This document shows positions 42,436-52,372 of a DNA stretch of 64,000 bases, piece after piece. The number at the start of each line of letters is the position of its first letter. Position 1 is the first letter of the stretch. This DNA comes from an uncultured Oscillospiraceae bacterium (lineage in GTDB: Bacteria; Bacillota; Clostridia; Oscillospirales; Oscillospiraceae): assembly GCA_934597585.1 (NCBI GenBank), contig CAKTSA010000001.1, positions 62,001 to 126,000 on the forward strand. Direction: 5' to 3'. The notes under the pieces were generated by a model. The model ran no database searches. It was given only the letters and a program-made list of their open reading frames with translations, and was not told where the DNA came from. The translations under genes were made by a program, and so were the position numbers.

Positions 42436-43578
42436 ATGTTACAACCATGCCAGGACAACTACTCCACGACCTTCGATTCCTATGAGAGAATGCGGAGGTA
42501 CCACGAAAAAGAGTCGGCAGAGAGCCTGTGGCGCAGATGCAAGGTCAACGAACTGCATATTGAGCCGCTGGATAAGCTGTCACCACTCTATGAGACCCCG
42601 TCCGCGTTTGCTGCCGGAGTCAGCCGAGCATCCATTGAGGATACGGCAGAAAATCTCGGCCTTGCGCTGCAGGTGGAGGGTGCTTATTACCCTGTACGCA
42701 GCACGGCCTATAAGAGCCTGCTGGATCGGGCGAAAATCAACGGCACAGCGCTGCCGAAACTGAGTCGCCAGAAATTGGCATCAGTTCTCAATGACTGTCT
42801 GGCCCTCTATTCGGCAGAGACGCTTCTGCTGATCCGCGATGAAAAGATCTCGGCGACACATTCGGGCGATTCCATGGACTATTCTGTGCTGCCAATCGAC
42901 GAACTACTGAAGGTGCTGACCCGCAAGCTGGATGATCGGTTCGCGGGCAATGTGTTTCAAGGCGGTTACTGCGACCATGCGCTGGCCGTTGCATCATGGT
43001 CCATGCCTGGGCAGAAGGAAGACCTGCTGGGCGCATATGCCAAGCTGCTGGAATCAAAGAAGAAAACCGCATTGGCAGCCAAGCTCGTGCCTTCGATCCG
43101 ATTTGTAACGTCGGATACAGGCGTCGCCTCCGCAAAAGTATCCGCAATGCTGGAGGGCACGCAGCATCCCATCCATATCGGGAGCTGCATCGCAGTGGAT
43201 CACCGGCATCAGAGCAAGGTGGAGGATTTCGAGACAGCCATGAACCAACTGTTTGCGCAGTTTGGTGATTCTGTTGCCAAGCTGCAGAAGCTGCTGGAGA
43301 TCCCGCTGAGCTATCCGGTCAATGCCATGACGCGCATCTGCAAAAAGCTTGTGCTCCCGAAGAAGGCGGCGCTTGAAGCGATCGCCATGTTTGAGATGGC
43401 ATATGGCGGAGGTCCTGCAAGTGCGCATGATGTATTTATGGCCATGCAGGAGATCCCGTATATTCTCAAGTCCGAGCATACCCCGGAAAGTAAAATGCTG
43501 AACGTGGAGGAGAATATGGCCAGAGCTCTGACGCTGAAATGGAGCGACTATGACACTGCGAAGGCGGTGAGCTACTGA
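42436..43578 (+). CDS. Element protein upstream of YqaJ exonuclease
   Basis: A 380-residue protein, ATG at 42436 with AAAGGAG upstream. Segments such as YYPVRSTAYKSLLDRAKING and SIRFVTSDTGVASAKVSAML recall DUF932-like phage/plasmid proteins, but the match is uncertain. It abuts the YqaJ gene (TGATG), so a recombination role is likely, perhaps as the partner of the exonuclease. Confidence 0.55.
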   Translation: MLQPCQDNYSTTFDSYERMRRYHEKESAESLWRRCKVNELHIEPLDKLSPLYETPSAFAAGVSRASIEDTAENLGLALQVEGAYYPVRSTAYKSLLDRAKINGTALPKLSRQKLASVLNDCLALYSAETLLLIRDEKISATHSGDSMDYSVLPIDELLKVLTRKLDDRFAGNVFQGGYCDHALAVASWSMPGQKEDLLGAYAKLLESKKKTALAAKLVPSIRFVTSDTGVASAKVSAMLEGTQHPIHIGSCIAVDHRHQSKVEDFETAMNQLFAQFGDSVAKLQKLLEIPLSYPVNAMTRICKKLVLPKKAALEAIAMFEMAYGGGPASAHDVFMAMQEIPYILKSEHTPESKMLNVEENMARALTLKWSDYDTAKAVSY

Positions 43579-44615
43579 TGTCAGCACCGATAGCGCTGTG
43601 TGATACCGCCGGTATGACCAACGAGCGTTGGCTGGAATGCCGTGCCCACGGCCCGAAAGGAACGATACCTTATACCGTCGGCGGAAGTGATATAGCTGCC
43701 ATTTTTGGCGTTTCTCCATGGACAACACCGCTGGAACTGTGGATGATTAAAAAGGGGCGGATGAAGGCACCGATAAAGGCCAATCAGGACCAATTGATGA
43801 TGGGTCATCTTCTGGAGCCGATTGCCGCCTATTGGTATCAGCAGAAAACCGGCAATATGGTCTATGATGACACCAATCTGTATCAGCATGCGGATCATCC
43901 GTGGGCGCTTGCGGACTTTGACCGCCGCTTCGTGCGTAAGGAGGATGATGCACCCGGCATTCTGGAATGCAAAAGCTGCACCTACCACAAAGCTGGGGAC
44001 TGGGCCGAGGGCGCATTTCCTATCTACTATGAGCTGCAGCTTCGGTTCTATCTGTCGGTAGCGGATGTGGAGATCGGCGCATTCTCTACGATCTGGGGGA
44101 ACAATCCGGAAAACGATCTGGCAATGCCATCGCTTACCCGCGATCGGGCAAAAGAGGATATGATCTTCCAACGCTTGGATGAATGGATCTGGAGCTTGGA
44201 GCATGACAAGCCGCCTACAATGGCAGATGTCAAGCCTACCTTGGCTCTGGAATCTCTGGCACGCATTTACGGTGCCAGTCAACCGGCATTGCCTACCATT
44301 GAGTTCCCCGCTAAATATGAAAAACCATTACGGAAAATTGCGTTGCTGCAGGAGAAGATCTCAGATTGCAGTGCGGAGATCAAAACTTATGAAAAGGAGA
44401 TTGCCGCACATAGTGTGCGAATTGCAGAATTGATGAAGGCGCATGAGCATGGTGTGCTGAGCACGACCAGCGATAAGCTTCTCATTGATTTTGTCACAAA
44501 AACAACAAGACGTACTGACTCCAAACTGCTGAAAGAGAAACACCCTGCCGTATATGAGGATGTCATTAAGACCACTGAGAGCCGGAAACTCAAGGTGTCT
44601 ATCGTATCGACATGA
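43578..44615 (+). CDS. YqaJ-family (lambda-type) exonuclease/recombinase
   Basis: A 345-residue protein. VGGSDIAAIFGVSPWTTPLE and the later GILECKSCTY (PD-(D/E)XK-type ECK) and YYELQLRFYLSVADVEIG are the YqaJ pattern. Residues about 255-305 look coiled-coil. ATG overlaps the previous stop. It should resect double-stranded ends for single-strand annealing with the element SSB. Confidence 0.85.
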   Translation: MSAPIALCDTAGMTNERWLECRAHGPKGTIPYTVGGSDIAAIFGVSPWTTPLELWMIKKGRMKAPIKANQDQLMMGHLLEPIAAYWYQQKTGNMVYDDTNLYQHADHPWALADFDRRFVRKEDDAPGILECKSCTYHKAGDWAEGAFPIYYELQLRFYLSVADVEIGAFSTIWGNNPENDLAMPSLTRDRAKEDMIFQRLDEWIWSLEHDKPPTMADVKPTLALESLARIYGASQPALPTIEFPAKYEKPLRKIALLQEKISDCSAEIKTYEKEIAAHSVRIAELMKAHEHGVLSTTSDKLLIDFVTKTTRRTDSKLLKEKHPAVYEDVIKTTESRKLKVSIVST

Positions 44616-44630
44616 GGAAGGAGCGCCTGT

Positions 44631-44690
44631 ATGAAAAACACAACGTGCCTGTCGCCGTACCATAAGGGCAACGGGTTACAGGAGGTGTAA
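44631..44690 (+). CDS. Possible 19-residue leader peptide
   Basis: ATG with AGGAAGGAG upstream; reads MKNTTCLSPYHKGNGLQEV. Its end overlaps the ribosome binding site of the next gene (GGAGGTG), so it may serve translational coupling. Weak evidence. Confidence 0.3.
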   Translation: MKNTTCLSPYHKGNGLQEV

Positions 44691-44694
44691 TGCC

Positions 44695-45393
44695 TTGCGT
44701 AACTTTTATAGACCAGTGGATCTCAGATCGCGGCATAAAATGACGCAGTTTCTGAGTTCTCATTTTCGCTATTCGACAATGAACTCCTGGAATGGATGCA
44801 CATCGTATGCTTGTAATCTTAAAATCACGCATCTTGGACTTTCGTCCGAGGAGATAGACAAGCTCTTCGATCTGATCCAGACTCAGGAGTTTTTTGATGC
44901 CATGGATACGCTCAAGCAGGATTTTGCGGCGACGCACAACTATATCTGGCAAGCATGGATGAATGGCCGGAGCGGTGGCTATCTTGTCCTCTATCAGGGT
45001 GAGTTGGCACCCAGCGGCTACCGGTCCTATTGCAGCCATTGCGGACAGAAAAATTATCAAGTGGCTGACACTGGAAACTGCACCTGCGGCGTCTGTGGGC
45101 AGCCAACACGGGTCAATTACTCACATCCACATATGCGGGTCGTGACATACCCCGGACGCAGCACGGATGCCGGCGAAGATTTCATGGATTGGAGTATGGA
45201 AATGCTCCGTGGGCGGGTTCGTCTTGTGCAGGAGCTGGATCAGCTCGCAGATCGGATGGTTGAGGAGACGCTGTCTCTCGCGGCCCATTCTGAAGTCGTT
45301 GAGGAAAACTATTTTATTCCGCAAGTACGTAAAGTGCTCGTAGCAAAAAACGAATGTGAAGGAGAAAACGGCTATGCTGAAAAAAGGAGATAA
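44695..45393 (+). CDS. Element protein with zinc-binding cysteines
   Basis: A 232-residue protein from a TTG start 9 nt after AGGAGGTG. Near residues 108-130 lie CSHCGQ, CTCGVCGQ: a four-Cys zinc motif. The rest is helical (QELDQLADRMVEETLSLAAH). PcfJ-like or nucleic-acid-binding role possible; not identified. Overlaps the next gene by 20 nt. Confidence 0.55.
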   Translation: MRNFYRPVDLRSRHKMTQFLSSHFRYSTMNSWNGCTSYACNLKITHLGLSSEEIDKLFDLIQTQEFFDAMDTLKQDFAATHNYIWQAWMNGRSGGYLVLYQGELAPSGYRSYCSHCGQKNYQVADTGNCTCGVCGQPTRVNYSHPHMRVVTYPGRSTDAGEDFMDWSMEMLRGRVRLVQELDQLADRMVEETLSLAAHSEVVEENYFIPQVRKVLVAKNECEGENGYAEKRR

Positions 45394-45787
45394 GCTAATC
45401 TGCAAAACCAACGGATTGCCGGAAACTGAGTTTTGTATACGAGGCGTGGTCAAGAGTGTGGTTGACGGTAAAGTTACGATCAGCCGTGCACTGAAATTTG
45501 GCCATTTGCCCATGGAAAAAGACTTGACTCTGCCGGAAGAAGAACTGCTGAAGTATTATACACCGATGGACGAAAGCGAGGATCCGGTACAGGGTATGAT
45601 CTACGAGGTCACAATTTCCCGGGCCGGTGTTGTATTTGTCAGTGCTGATTCTGCCGCTGCAGCGATGGAGCTGGCGGATCATCTTACAACCGAGCATATC
45701 AGTTGGTCAGATGACTGGACGCCCACCGATGCCAAGGAACATGCGGATTATGATGGAACAGTCTTTACAGAGCCTGATTTCGACTGA
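45374..45787 (+). CDS. Hypothetical element protein
   Basis: A 137-residue acidic protein (MLKKGDKLICKTNGLPETEF) with GAAGGAG before the ATG. Beta-rich N-terminus; no family recognised. Confidence 0.5.
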   Translation: MLKKGDKLICKTNGLPETEFCIRGVVKSVVDGKVTISRALKFGHLPMEKDLTLPEEELLKYYTPMDESEDPVQGMIYEVTISRAGVVFVSADSAAAAMELADHLTTEHISWSDDWTPTDAKEHADYDGTVFTEPDFD

Positions 45788-45823
45788 CCACAAGTTGATC
45801 CTGTTACGAAAGGAGAACATCAC

Positions 45824-48022
45824 TTGATATGTAAATTCAAAAAGCTTATCTTCCCAAAGAATCTCTCAAGCGACAATACCAGCTATATGATCGCACTCTA
45901 CCGGCCCTGCGAAAAAATTGTGGATGGCGCAGGACACAGCATCTCCGAGATCAAGGCGGTGGGCTACTGCCTGCCGACAACAGAAAACTTGCGCTATGAC
46001 CTGCACGGGCGTTGGAATCGCAACGCGAAGCATGGCGTCCAGTTTGAAGTTGAGGGTTTCGACGAGGTCATTGCGCATAGCAAGGAGGGTATTGTTGCTT
46101 ACCTGAGTTCTGGACAAATCAAGGGGGTTGGACCCAAAACAGCCGAAAAGATTTTTGGACTGTTTGGTCTGAGCACACTTGAGATACTGGATCGTGAGCC
46201 TGAAAAGCTGCTCGCCGTTTCTGGTATCAGCAAGACAAAACTCAAAAAAATCTATGATTCCTATCTGGCATCTCGTGGGGCTCGTGATGTCATTGCCTTT
46301 TTGGCACCGCATGGCGTGACGCCAAACCGCGCTGTCAAGCTGTATAAGCAATACGGAAACCAGACAATGGACATCGTCCGCAACCACCCTTACCGCCTTT
46401 GCGAATTGGTGGGGATCGGTTTCAAAACGGCTGACCGTATTGCAATCAGTATGGGTATAGACCCGCGGGCCGCAGAGCGGGTAGATGAAGGCCTGATATT
46501 CACCTTGACCGATGCCGAGCAAAAGGGGCATTTGTGTATGGAAAAACACAGCTTCATAACAGAAAGCCTGAAACTGCTTGACACAGACGGATTGACAAAG
46601 GAAATGCTGGCGATCCGTGCCTCAAGACTGGTTGAGAGCGGCAGACTGGTATCATATGAAGGGCAGGTATACCGCGAGGCGACGGCGCGAACGGAACAAA
46701 ACCTGGCGTGGAGCATTTGGAGAATGCTCGCAGCACCCTCCCCCAAATTGGTTTCTGATATTGCCGCGGAGATTCAGGCCGAAGAGATTCGGCAGGGCCT
46801 TCAATTGGCGGACGAGCAGCGACGCGCGGTCATGACAGCACTGACCTCTAAGCTCTGTGTGATCACAGGCGGCCCCGGCACCGGCAAGACGCTGATCCAG
46901 CGCTTCCTACTGGATATTTACCGCCGCAGGAACTGTAGCGGACAGATCATGTGCTGCGCGCCTACCGGTCGTGCAGCGCGCAGGATGGAGCAATCTACCG
47001 GATTTCCGGCCATGACGCTCCATAAAGCGCTGGGTTTGCTGGCCGGCGAAGACGCTGCCTATAGCGAGCCGCAGATGCTGGACGCGGATCTGGTTGTGGT
47101 AGACGAAGTGTCCATGATGGATATCTACCTTGCGAACCACCTGTTTCAGGCAGTACCTCGCGGCAGCCAATTGGTGCTGGTTGGCGATGCTGACCAGCTT
47201 CCCTCTGTGGGCCCTGGCGCGGTACTCAGCGAGATCATTGCGTGCGGTGCTGTGCCGATCGTGCGACTGGACCGAATATTTCGTCAGAGCCATGGCAGCC
47301 GAATCGCGGCGAACGCGAAATACATTCGGCATGGCAATCTCAGTCTGGAGTATGGTGACGACTTCCAATTCTTCGATTCCAACGACATGGAAGACTCCGC
47401 TCAGCTCATTGAGAGACTGTATATGCAGGAGATCTCGAAATATGGTCTCGATAATGTGGCGCTGTTATCCCCATACAGGCAGAAAACGGAGACAGGCGTC
47501 AATGCGTTGAATGACCGGCTCCAGAGCATCGTCAACCCGCAGGACGGGAAAAAGCCAGAGATTCTGTACCGGAATCGGATCTACCGCATGGGAGACAAAG
47601 TCATGCAGACAAAAAACTGTGAAGACGTCAGTAATGGCGATATCGGATACATTACGTCCATCACAACTGACGATAGCGATAGTATGCTGACTGTCGATTT
47701 TGGGGACGGACGAGTGGCTGAGTATGATAAAAGTGACCTTGAATTGCTGGATCTTGCTTACGCATCCACAATCCACAAGTCACAGGGCAGCGAGTACAAA
47801 TCTGTTATCATCAATCTGCAGTGTGCACATGCGGTCATGTTGGTTCGCCCGCTGGTCTACACGGCGATCACACGTGCAAAAGAGCGGGTCATCATTGTTG
47901 GTGAACGGCGCGCATTGTGTATCGCCATCAGACGCACAGACACAGAGCAGCGCGGAACAAAGCTTGCGGCGCGGATCAGATCGCTGGCTACGGCCTGTGA
48001 TACGAGGATGCTGGCAAACTGA
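45824..48022 (+). CDS. RecD2-like SF1 helicase
   Basis: A 732-residue helicase. It has an N-terminal OB-like domain, helix-hairpin-helix segments (GQIKGVGPKTAEKIFGLFG; CELVGIGFKTADRIAISMG), Walker A ITGGPGTGKT (near 350), Walker B VVVDEVSMMD (near 425) and C-terminal YASTIHKSQGSEYKSVIINL and YTAITRAKERV. All helicase motifs are present. Start is TTG at 45824, with AAAGGAG eight nt upstream. It probably unwinds element DNA in the 5'-3' direction during recombination or replication. Confidence 0.88.
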   Translation: MICKFKKLIFPKNLSSDNTSYMIALYRPCEKIVDGAGHSISEIKAVGYCLPTTENLRYDLHGRWNRNAKHGVQFEVEGFDEVIAHSKEGIVAYLSSGQIKGVGPKTAEKIFGLFGLSTLEILDREPEKLLAVSGISKTKLKKIYDSYLASRGARDVIAFLAPHGVTPNRAVKLYKQYGNQTMDIVRNHPYRLCELVGIGFKTADRIAISMGIDPRAAERVDEGLIFTLTDAEQKGHLCMEKHSFITESLKLLDTDGLTKEMLAIRASRLVESGRLVSYEGQVYREATARTEQNLAWSIWRMLAAPSPKLVSDIAAEIQAEEIRQGLQLADEQRRAVMTALTSKLCVITGGPGTGKTLIQRFLLDIYRRRNCSGQIMCCAPTGRAARRMEQSTGFPAMTLHKALGLLAGEDAAYSEPQMLDADLVVVDEVSMMDIYLANHLFQAVPRGSQLVLVGDADQLPSVGPGAVLSEIIACGAVPIVRLDRIFRQSHGSRIAANAKYIRHGNLSLEYGDDFQFFDSNDMEDSAQLIERLYMQEISKYGLDNVALLSPYRQKTETGVNALNDRLQSIVNPQDGKKPEILYRNRIYRMGDKVMQTKNCEDVSNGDIGYITSITTDDSDSMLTVDFGDGRVAEYDKSDLELLDLAYASTIHKSQGSEYKSVIINLQCAHAVMLVRPLVYTAITRAKERVIIVGERRALCIAIRRTDTEQRGTKLAARIRSLATACDTRMLAN

Positions 48023-48068
48023 CAGATTCGCGCGCTTTCAAAAAATGTAATACAAGGAGGACTTCACA

Positions 48069-48518
48069 ATGGCAACATGGCTCAGCGAATATAAAAAACT
48101 GAGAGATGAAATGGAAAAGCAGCTCAGTACCGGGAAGGCGTCTTTAGAGCACTTGCTGCTGTATCAGGAACTGCTTTACCGCATTGAGGTGCTGCGTGTG
48201 AGTCAGGCGTTTTGCCAGACCGCACCGGTTACAACGGAGGTCGCTGCTCTTGCGGGGCATTATCAATTGTTAGATGCCTATATCCAATGCCTGACAAAAG
48301 AACGGCGATTGGGTCAGCCAGCCGATCAGAGCTTAAAAGCAAAACGCCAGACGGCGGCTGAGACATTTACACGGGTCGTGCAGGATTGCCGTAAGCGGTT
48401 TGCCAGCTTTACCCCCGTGGATCAAAACCAGTACCGCAAGGACGTGTCAAGCCTTATCAATACGGTTTTACCGGTTTGGCTGCAATTGCGTAATACCTAC
48501 ATCAATATCAGCAGATAG
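48069..48518 (+). CDS. Hypothetical helical protein
   Basis: A 149-residue protein (MATWLSEYKKLRDEMEKQLS), almost all helix by eye, with AAGGAGG before the ATG. Located between helicase and primase genes. No family recognised. Confidence 0.5.
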   Translation: MATWLSEYKKLRDEMEKQLSTGKASLEHLLLYQELLYRIEVLRVSQAFCQTAPVTTEVAALAGHYQLLDAYIQCLTKERRLGQPADQSLKAKRQTAAETFTRVVQDCRKRFASFTPVDQNQYRKDVSSLINTVLPVWLQLRNTYINISR

Positions 48519-48530
48519 AAAGGATTCACT

Positions 48531-49262
48531 ATGAGTCAGAATAGTTCAAATGACAAAGCTGCTATGCTGGCCGCATTGGATCGCATCCAGAAGGTTGAAG
48601 GGTTTGACCCGACACCCTTTGCGGTGGAGTATACCGATCTCAACACGCAGGAGACACGAAAGAGACTTCCCGTTATGATCCAGATGGCTTGGTTCCGGCT
48701 GAGGTATCCTGAGGGTAGGATCGCCGTTGAAGTGTCACCGGGTAAGGACTGTTTTGTGGCAACGGCGCGTGTCTATCCCAGTTATAAGGACCCCGTGGAC
48801 TGCTATTTGGCAGAGGCCACAGCGTCGCGCGGGCCGGATGCATCCAAGCCATCCGTGTCCCCACGGGAATGGGCGCAGACAGCAGCGGTCGGAATCGCAC
48901 TCAGAAATGCGGGCTTTGGGCTTCAGTTTTCTGCTGCTGGGGATGACTTCTCAGACACGGCGCCAGACGAATTACCCGCTGGTGACGGCACTGTCGAGCA
49001 AAATCCCAAGGTAGAATCGGTTGCCCCGCCAGTCCCTGAGCCGGAATACGAACCGGTGATCCTCACGGAGGAACAGAGACTGGAGCAGGCATTCCGGAAG
49101 CCGTGCCCCATCAAAAAATACAGTGGTAAGTCGCTGGGAGAGGTGTTGACGATGGATCCCAATGCGATCGCATGGGTGGCGAACAAATACAAGGATAACC
49201 CGGAGCTTTCTGAGGCTGCAGAACTGATTTGTAAGCACGCCATGCAACAAGCTACGGACTGA
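48531..49262 (+). CDS. Hypothetical replication-region protein
   Basis: A 243-residue protein. The first 140 residues resemble ssDNA-annealing or Rad52/ERF-type layouts only loosely (PVMIQMAWFRLRYPEGRIAV, ASPREWAQTAAVGIAL-like helix). The C-terminus (YSGKSLGEVLTMDPNAIAWV) resembles the short domain found in DUF3820 and exonuclease X tails. Not identified with certainty. Confidence 0.5.
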   Translation: MSQNSSNDKAAMLAALDRIQKVEGFDPTPFAVEYTDLNTQETRKRLPVMIQMAWFRLRYPEGRIAVEVSPGKDCFVATARVYPSYKDPVDCYLAEATASRGPDASKPSVSPREWAQTAAVGIALRNAGFGLQFSAAGDDFSDTAPDELPAGDGTVEQNPKVESVAPPVPEPEYEPVILTEEQRLEQAFRKPCPIKKYSGKSLGEVLTMDPNAIAWVANKYKDNPELSEAAELICKHAMQQATD

Positions 49263-49313
49263 CAAAGGAATACCAAGGGGGCCGGAATATCCGGCCCCCG
49301 GAGAGGAGGCTGC

Positions 49314-50390
49314 ATGGACATATTTCATATGTCAGATATCATTCCGTTGATTGGGCTTCCATATCCTCCGGCAGGCCGCAGCAGCTATAATGTGCCATGT
49401 CCCTGCTGTGACGATAAGCCACATGCCAAGCACCTGAATATCAATCTGCAAAAGGATGTGTTCCGCTGCCCGCGATGCGGCTTTTCAGGCGGTATTTTTG
49501 ACCTGTATGCATACTATACGGGCATCGCCAGAGAGAAGGCTCGTGATGCACTGATCGCAAGGCTTGATGTACAAGGAGGGATCACGCAATGTGCAAAAAC
49601 ACCAGCGCCCGTCGTTACGGAATGCCCTCCAAACGACATTGAGGCGCGTGATGATACATACAGGGCATTGCTTTCAAAACTGACGCTGGCCTCCGATCAT
49701 CGACAGAACCTGCGGAGCCGTGGACTGCCGGATGAAGAAATCAATCGGCTTGGCTATCGAACGACGCCCGTGATTGGAATGCAGGCAATTGCAAAACAGC
49801 TTCGATCTGAGGGATATTACCTTTCTGGTGTTCCTGGTTTTTATCGGGCTGATGGTCAATGGACGTTTGCATGTGAGAGCCGCGGGATACTGATACCTGT
49901 GCGTGATGCCAATGGCCGCATTCAGGGCATGCAGATCCGAAGGGACAATGTTTCAAGGCGGAAATTCCGATGGGTCTCCAGCTCTGGGCGGCCAGACGGC
50001 TGCAAAGCGGAAGGCTGGGTGCATTTAGCTGGGTCACCGTGTCCTGCCATATTGCTGACAGAGGGCCCGATGAAAGCGGATATTATCCATTACCTGACCG
50101 GGCAAACGGTGCTTGCGGTTGCAGGCGTCAATACTCTGACGCACCTGGAGCTTGTGCTGCCACAATTACGAGAACAGGGCGTAGTTCGAATTATGACCGC
50201 ATTTGATATGGACTTCATGACGAACCCACACGTTCAAAGCGGGTATATGAATTTGGTTTCACTACTTTCGGCGCAGGGGCTCACCTATGGCACCTATCTG
50301 TGGGATCCACAGTATAAGGGTCTTGATGATTATATCTGGGAGCATTGCTTTCAACGGCAAGCACTCCACCAAGAGCAGGAACAGGGATAA
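49314..50390 (+). CDS. Zinc-finger/TOPRIM primase-like protein
   Basis: A 358-residue protein. N-terminal zinc finger of CHC2 type (VPCPCCDDKPHAKHLNIN, then VFRCPRCGFSGG), and a TOPRIM-like region (AILLTEGPMKADIIHYLTGQ, then VLAVAGVNTL; MTAFDMDF). These are the two halves of DnaG-like or DUF3854-type primases. GAGAGGAGG precedes the ATG. It likely primes replication of the element. Confidence 0.75.
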   Translation: MDIFHMSDIIPLIGLPYPPAGRSSYNVPCPCCDDKPHAKHLNINLQKDVFRCPRCGFSGGIFDLYAYYTGIAREKARDALIARLDVQGGITQCAKTPAPVVTECPPNDIEARDDTYRALLSKLTLASDHRQNLRSRGLPDEEINRLGYRTTPVIGMQAIAKQLRSEGYYLSGVPGFYRADGQWTFACESRGILIPVRDANGRIQGMQIRRDNVSRRKFRWVSSSGRPDGCKAEGWVHLAGSPCPAILLTEGPMKADIIHYLTGQTVLAVAGVNTLTHLELVLPQLREQGVVRIMTAFDMDFMTNPHVQSGYMNLVSLLSAQGLTYGTYLWDPQYKGLDDYIWEHCFQRQALHQEQEQG

Positions 50391-50413
50391 CATATCCAGA
50401 TAAAAGTACATAG

Positions 50414-50451
50414 AAAAGAGAGGGTGGTGCAAATGTACCACCCTCTCTTTT
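50414..50451. terminator. Bidirectional terminator
   Basis: Perfect 15-bp stem AAAAGAGAGGGTGGT/ACCACCCTCTCTTTT between convergent genes. Confidence 0.85.
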
Positions 50452-50496
50452 CTAGCTTATATTAACGTCTTTTTCAAGAGAAGATTTCTCCTGGCA

Positions 50497-51834
50497 TCAT
50501 TCAGCGAGTATATATCGGATACTTCGTGCCTTCCCTGTCCGCAAAAGCTGTCCAGATTTGAGCATTTTCTTAATCATCCGAGAGGCTGTGGATGCACTCA
50601 TACCAAGCAACTCCTCGGCTTGTGGCCTTGTAATCGAGCCATGCTTTCGCACGTAGTTCATTACCTGCTGCTCATTGTCATCAAGTTCCTGAGCAGGTGC
50701 AGCGAAGGTTTTCTCGGTTGGCGCAGGGACGGCTTTTGCTTCATATTTCGCATTGACATTGGGAAGCGTGATCTTGAAGCTGTTCTTTGTGGTGGAAATA
50801 ATGGGCTTTTCCGAAGTCCCTTCGTATGCTTCCATTATTTTTGTGAGGCCTGTGCCATATGCCTCAATCAAATGCAACCGGTAAAATACATTGGCGAGAT
50901 TCTGATTCCGACACACCGAAAGACCAGCCAGTACATCTTCCAGATCAATTCCGGGCATCAGACCTCCTATGGACACAAACTCGATACGGTCATCATAAAG
51001 GCTGATTAGAGCGCTGGCACTGTACGAATAGTCCCGATGGACAAGGAGGTTCAGCAGTGCTTCTCTAACGGCGATTTCAGGGTAATCCCGAACATCAATT
51101 CGTGAGAGCTTTTCAATGGTAGCACGGGTCTGATTGCGGAAGTCGATATACTCATAAATATCGTTCATCTGCTTCATCAGAGAACCGCCAAACTCCCGCC
51201 GATCTTTGAAAATCATCTGCTTGGTTCCCTGAAAAACAGCAACCTTAATGGTGTGGGGATTCTGGTCGGACAGGAGCAACGCCAGGTTGCTGTACAGACC
51301 GTCATTATCCACGAGCTTCAGCGTGCGCATTTGCTGCGGTCCAAACTCAACTTTACGGAATTGAAATTCCTTTTCGGTGGCCTTAAATGTAAGTTCCTGC
51401 TCCAGGCAGCGCATGGCCTCAAAGCGATCTCCATCAGTCTCCTTGATCATGCGGCGAATTGCGGTATCGGTGGCTGGAACAGAGGAATAGCCCTGCCGGA
51501 CATAGACACCCTCCGGGCGCATTCCTTTTTTGGCGATGTAATATGGACGATCTGTGCCACGCTGGACATTTATCTCAATGATTTTCTTTCCGGCTTCTTC
51601 AATGGTCTTGTAGTGAAGGAACATGGTGACATCCGGCTTGATGGAGTCCCGGACCATGTTGCTGACTTGCAGTGCGGTGCCATCCGGGTCATCCAACCCC
51701 ACAGCTTCGCCGTCATCCCGGACGCCGATATACAGCGTACCGCCGTCACTGTTTGCAAAGGCAATGATCTCCTTTTTGATGTCATCCACAACGACCGATT
51801 TCAATTCCACGGTTTCACTTTCCCGATAAGGCAT
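50497..51834 (-). CDS. AlbA_2 (Schlafen-like) regulator with C-terminal winged helix
   Basis: A 445-residue protein. The N-terminal AlbA_2 domain has ESETVELKSV and IIAFANSDGGTLYIGVRDDG. The middle carries EIAVREALLNLLVHRDYSYS, of the COG2865 ATP-binding type. The C-terminus (about 385-440: NYVRKHGSITRPQAEELLGM, then ASRMIKKMLKSGQLLRTG) is a winged helix. AAAGGAG precedes the ATG at 51834. A consensus promoter and several TGACGAGAT boxes upstream suggest autoregulation. Confidence 0.82.
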   Translation of the reverse strand: MPYRESETVELKSVVVDDIKKEIIAFANSDGGTLYIGVRDDGEAVGLDDPDGTALQVSNMVRDSIKPDVTMFLHYKTIEEAGKKIIEINVQRGTDRPYYIAKKGMRPEGVYVRQGYSSVPATDTAIRRMIKETDGDRFEAMRCLEQELTFKATEKEFQFRKVEFGPQQMRTLKLVDNDGLYSNLALLLSDQNPHTIKVAVFQGTKQMIFKDRREFGGSLMKQMNDIYEYIDFRNQTRATIEKLSRIDVRDYPEIAVREALLNLLVHRDYSYSASALISLYDDRIEFVSIGGLMPGIDLEDVLAGLSVCRNQNLANVFYRLHLIEAYGTGLTKIMEAYEGTSEKPIISTTKNSFKITLPNVNAKYEAKAVPAPTEKTFAAPAQELDDNEQQVMNYVRKHGSITRPQAEELLGMSASTASRMIKKMLKSGQLLRTGKARSIRYILAE

Positions 51835-51857
51835 ATCTTCATCTCCTTTGACAAATT

Positions 51858-52005
51858 ATCTCGTCACCATTATAACAAATCTCGTCAAACAAGTCAACCA
51901 GATTGACGAGATTCAAGGACGCCAATGACGAGATACATTGATTGTTCCCGTGTGTTCAAGGAATTATCACCTGTTGTACAAAAGCAAACCACAGCTATCT
52001 CGTCA
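51858..52005 (-). promoter_or_regulatory. Promoter and five-box operator of the AlbA_2 regulator
   Basis: Minus-strand promoter: TTGACT (51892-51897), 17-nt spacer, TATAAT (51869-51874). The nonamer TGACGAGAT occurs five times in either orientation: 51858-51866, 51879-51887, 51904-51912, 51926-51934 and 51997-52005. One copy lies in the spacer and one at the start of transcription, so a protein bound there should block it. The regulator itself is the obvious candidate. Confidence 0.7.
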
Positions 52006-52372
52006 ATTCAGCCATCATTCCGTTGCATAGCTGACTGGATTAAGTGTCCTAAACTTCATATAGTATTTGGAACATTTAACGTGCTCGGCAAATAGAGCCA
52101 GTTGTTCATAAGGTGCATGCTGAACAGGCGGTACATCACTCCGCAGCCCACGCATTTGTCTTTAATACCCGGCATATCACGAAAACACAGCGAACGAAAG
52201 CGGCGAATGGCGTCGGATATCGAAGGAAGCATGTTCGACCAAATTACATTTGGGAGTGAAAATTGACTTGCGCTATATTCTGTACGCATTTACCACAACA
52301 ATGCGTATTCATGCTGTAAATGCGCAGAAAGAGCCGTGTAATTAGATAAACTATTTTTAGGAGGTTATCATT
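52006..52372. other. Intergenic before parM, with a long inverted repeat
   Basis: No supported gene; a 77-codon minus-strand reading frame (52056-52289) lacks a convincing start. GCATTTAC (52286-52293) and GTAAATGC (52316-52323) form an inverted repeat about 50 nt before parM that could be a partition site or operator. Confidence 0.35.

Noticed and set aside
52056..52289. Possible transposase fragment on the minus strand
   Set aside because: No recognisable transposase motif, no terminal repeats and no ribosome binding site.
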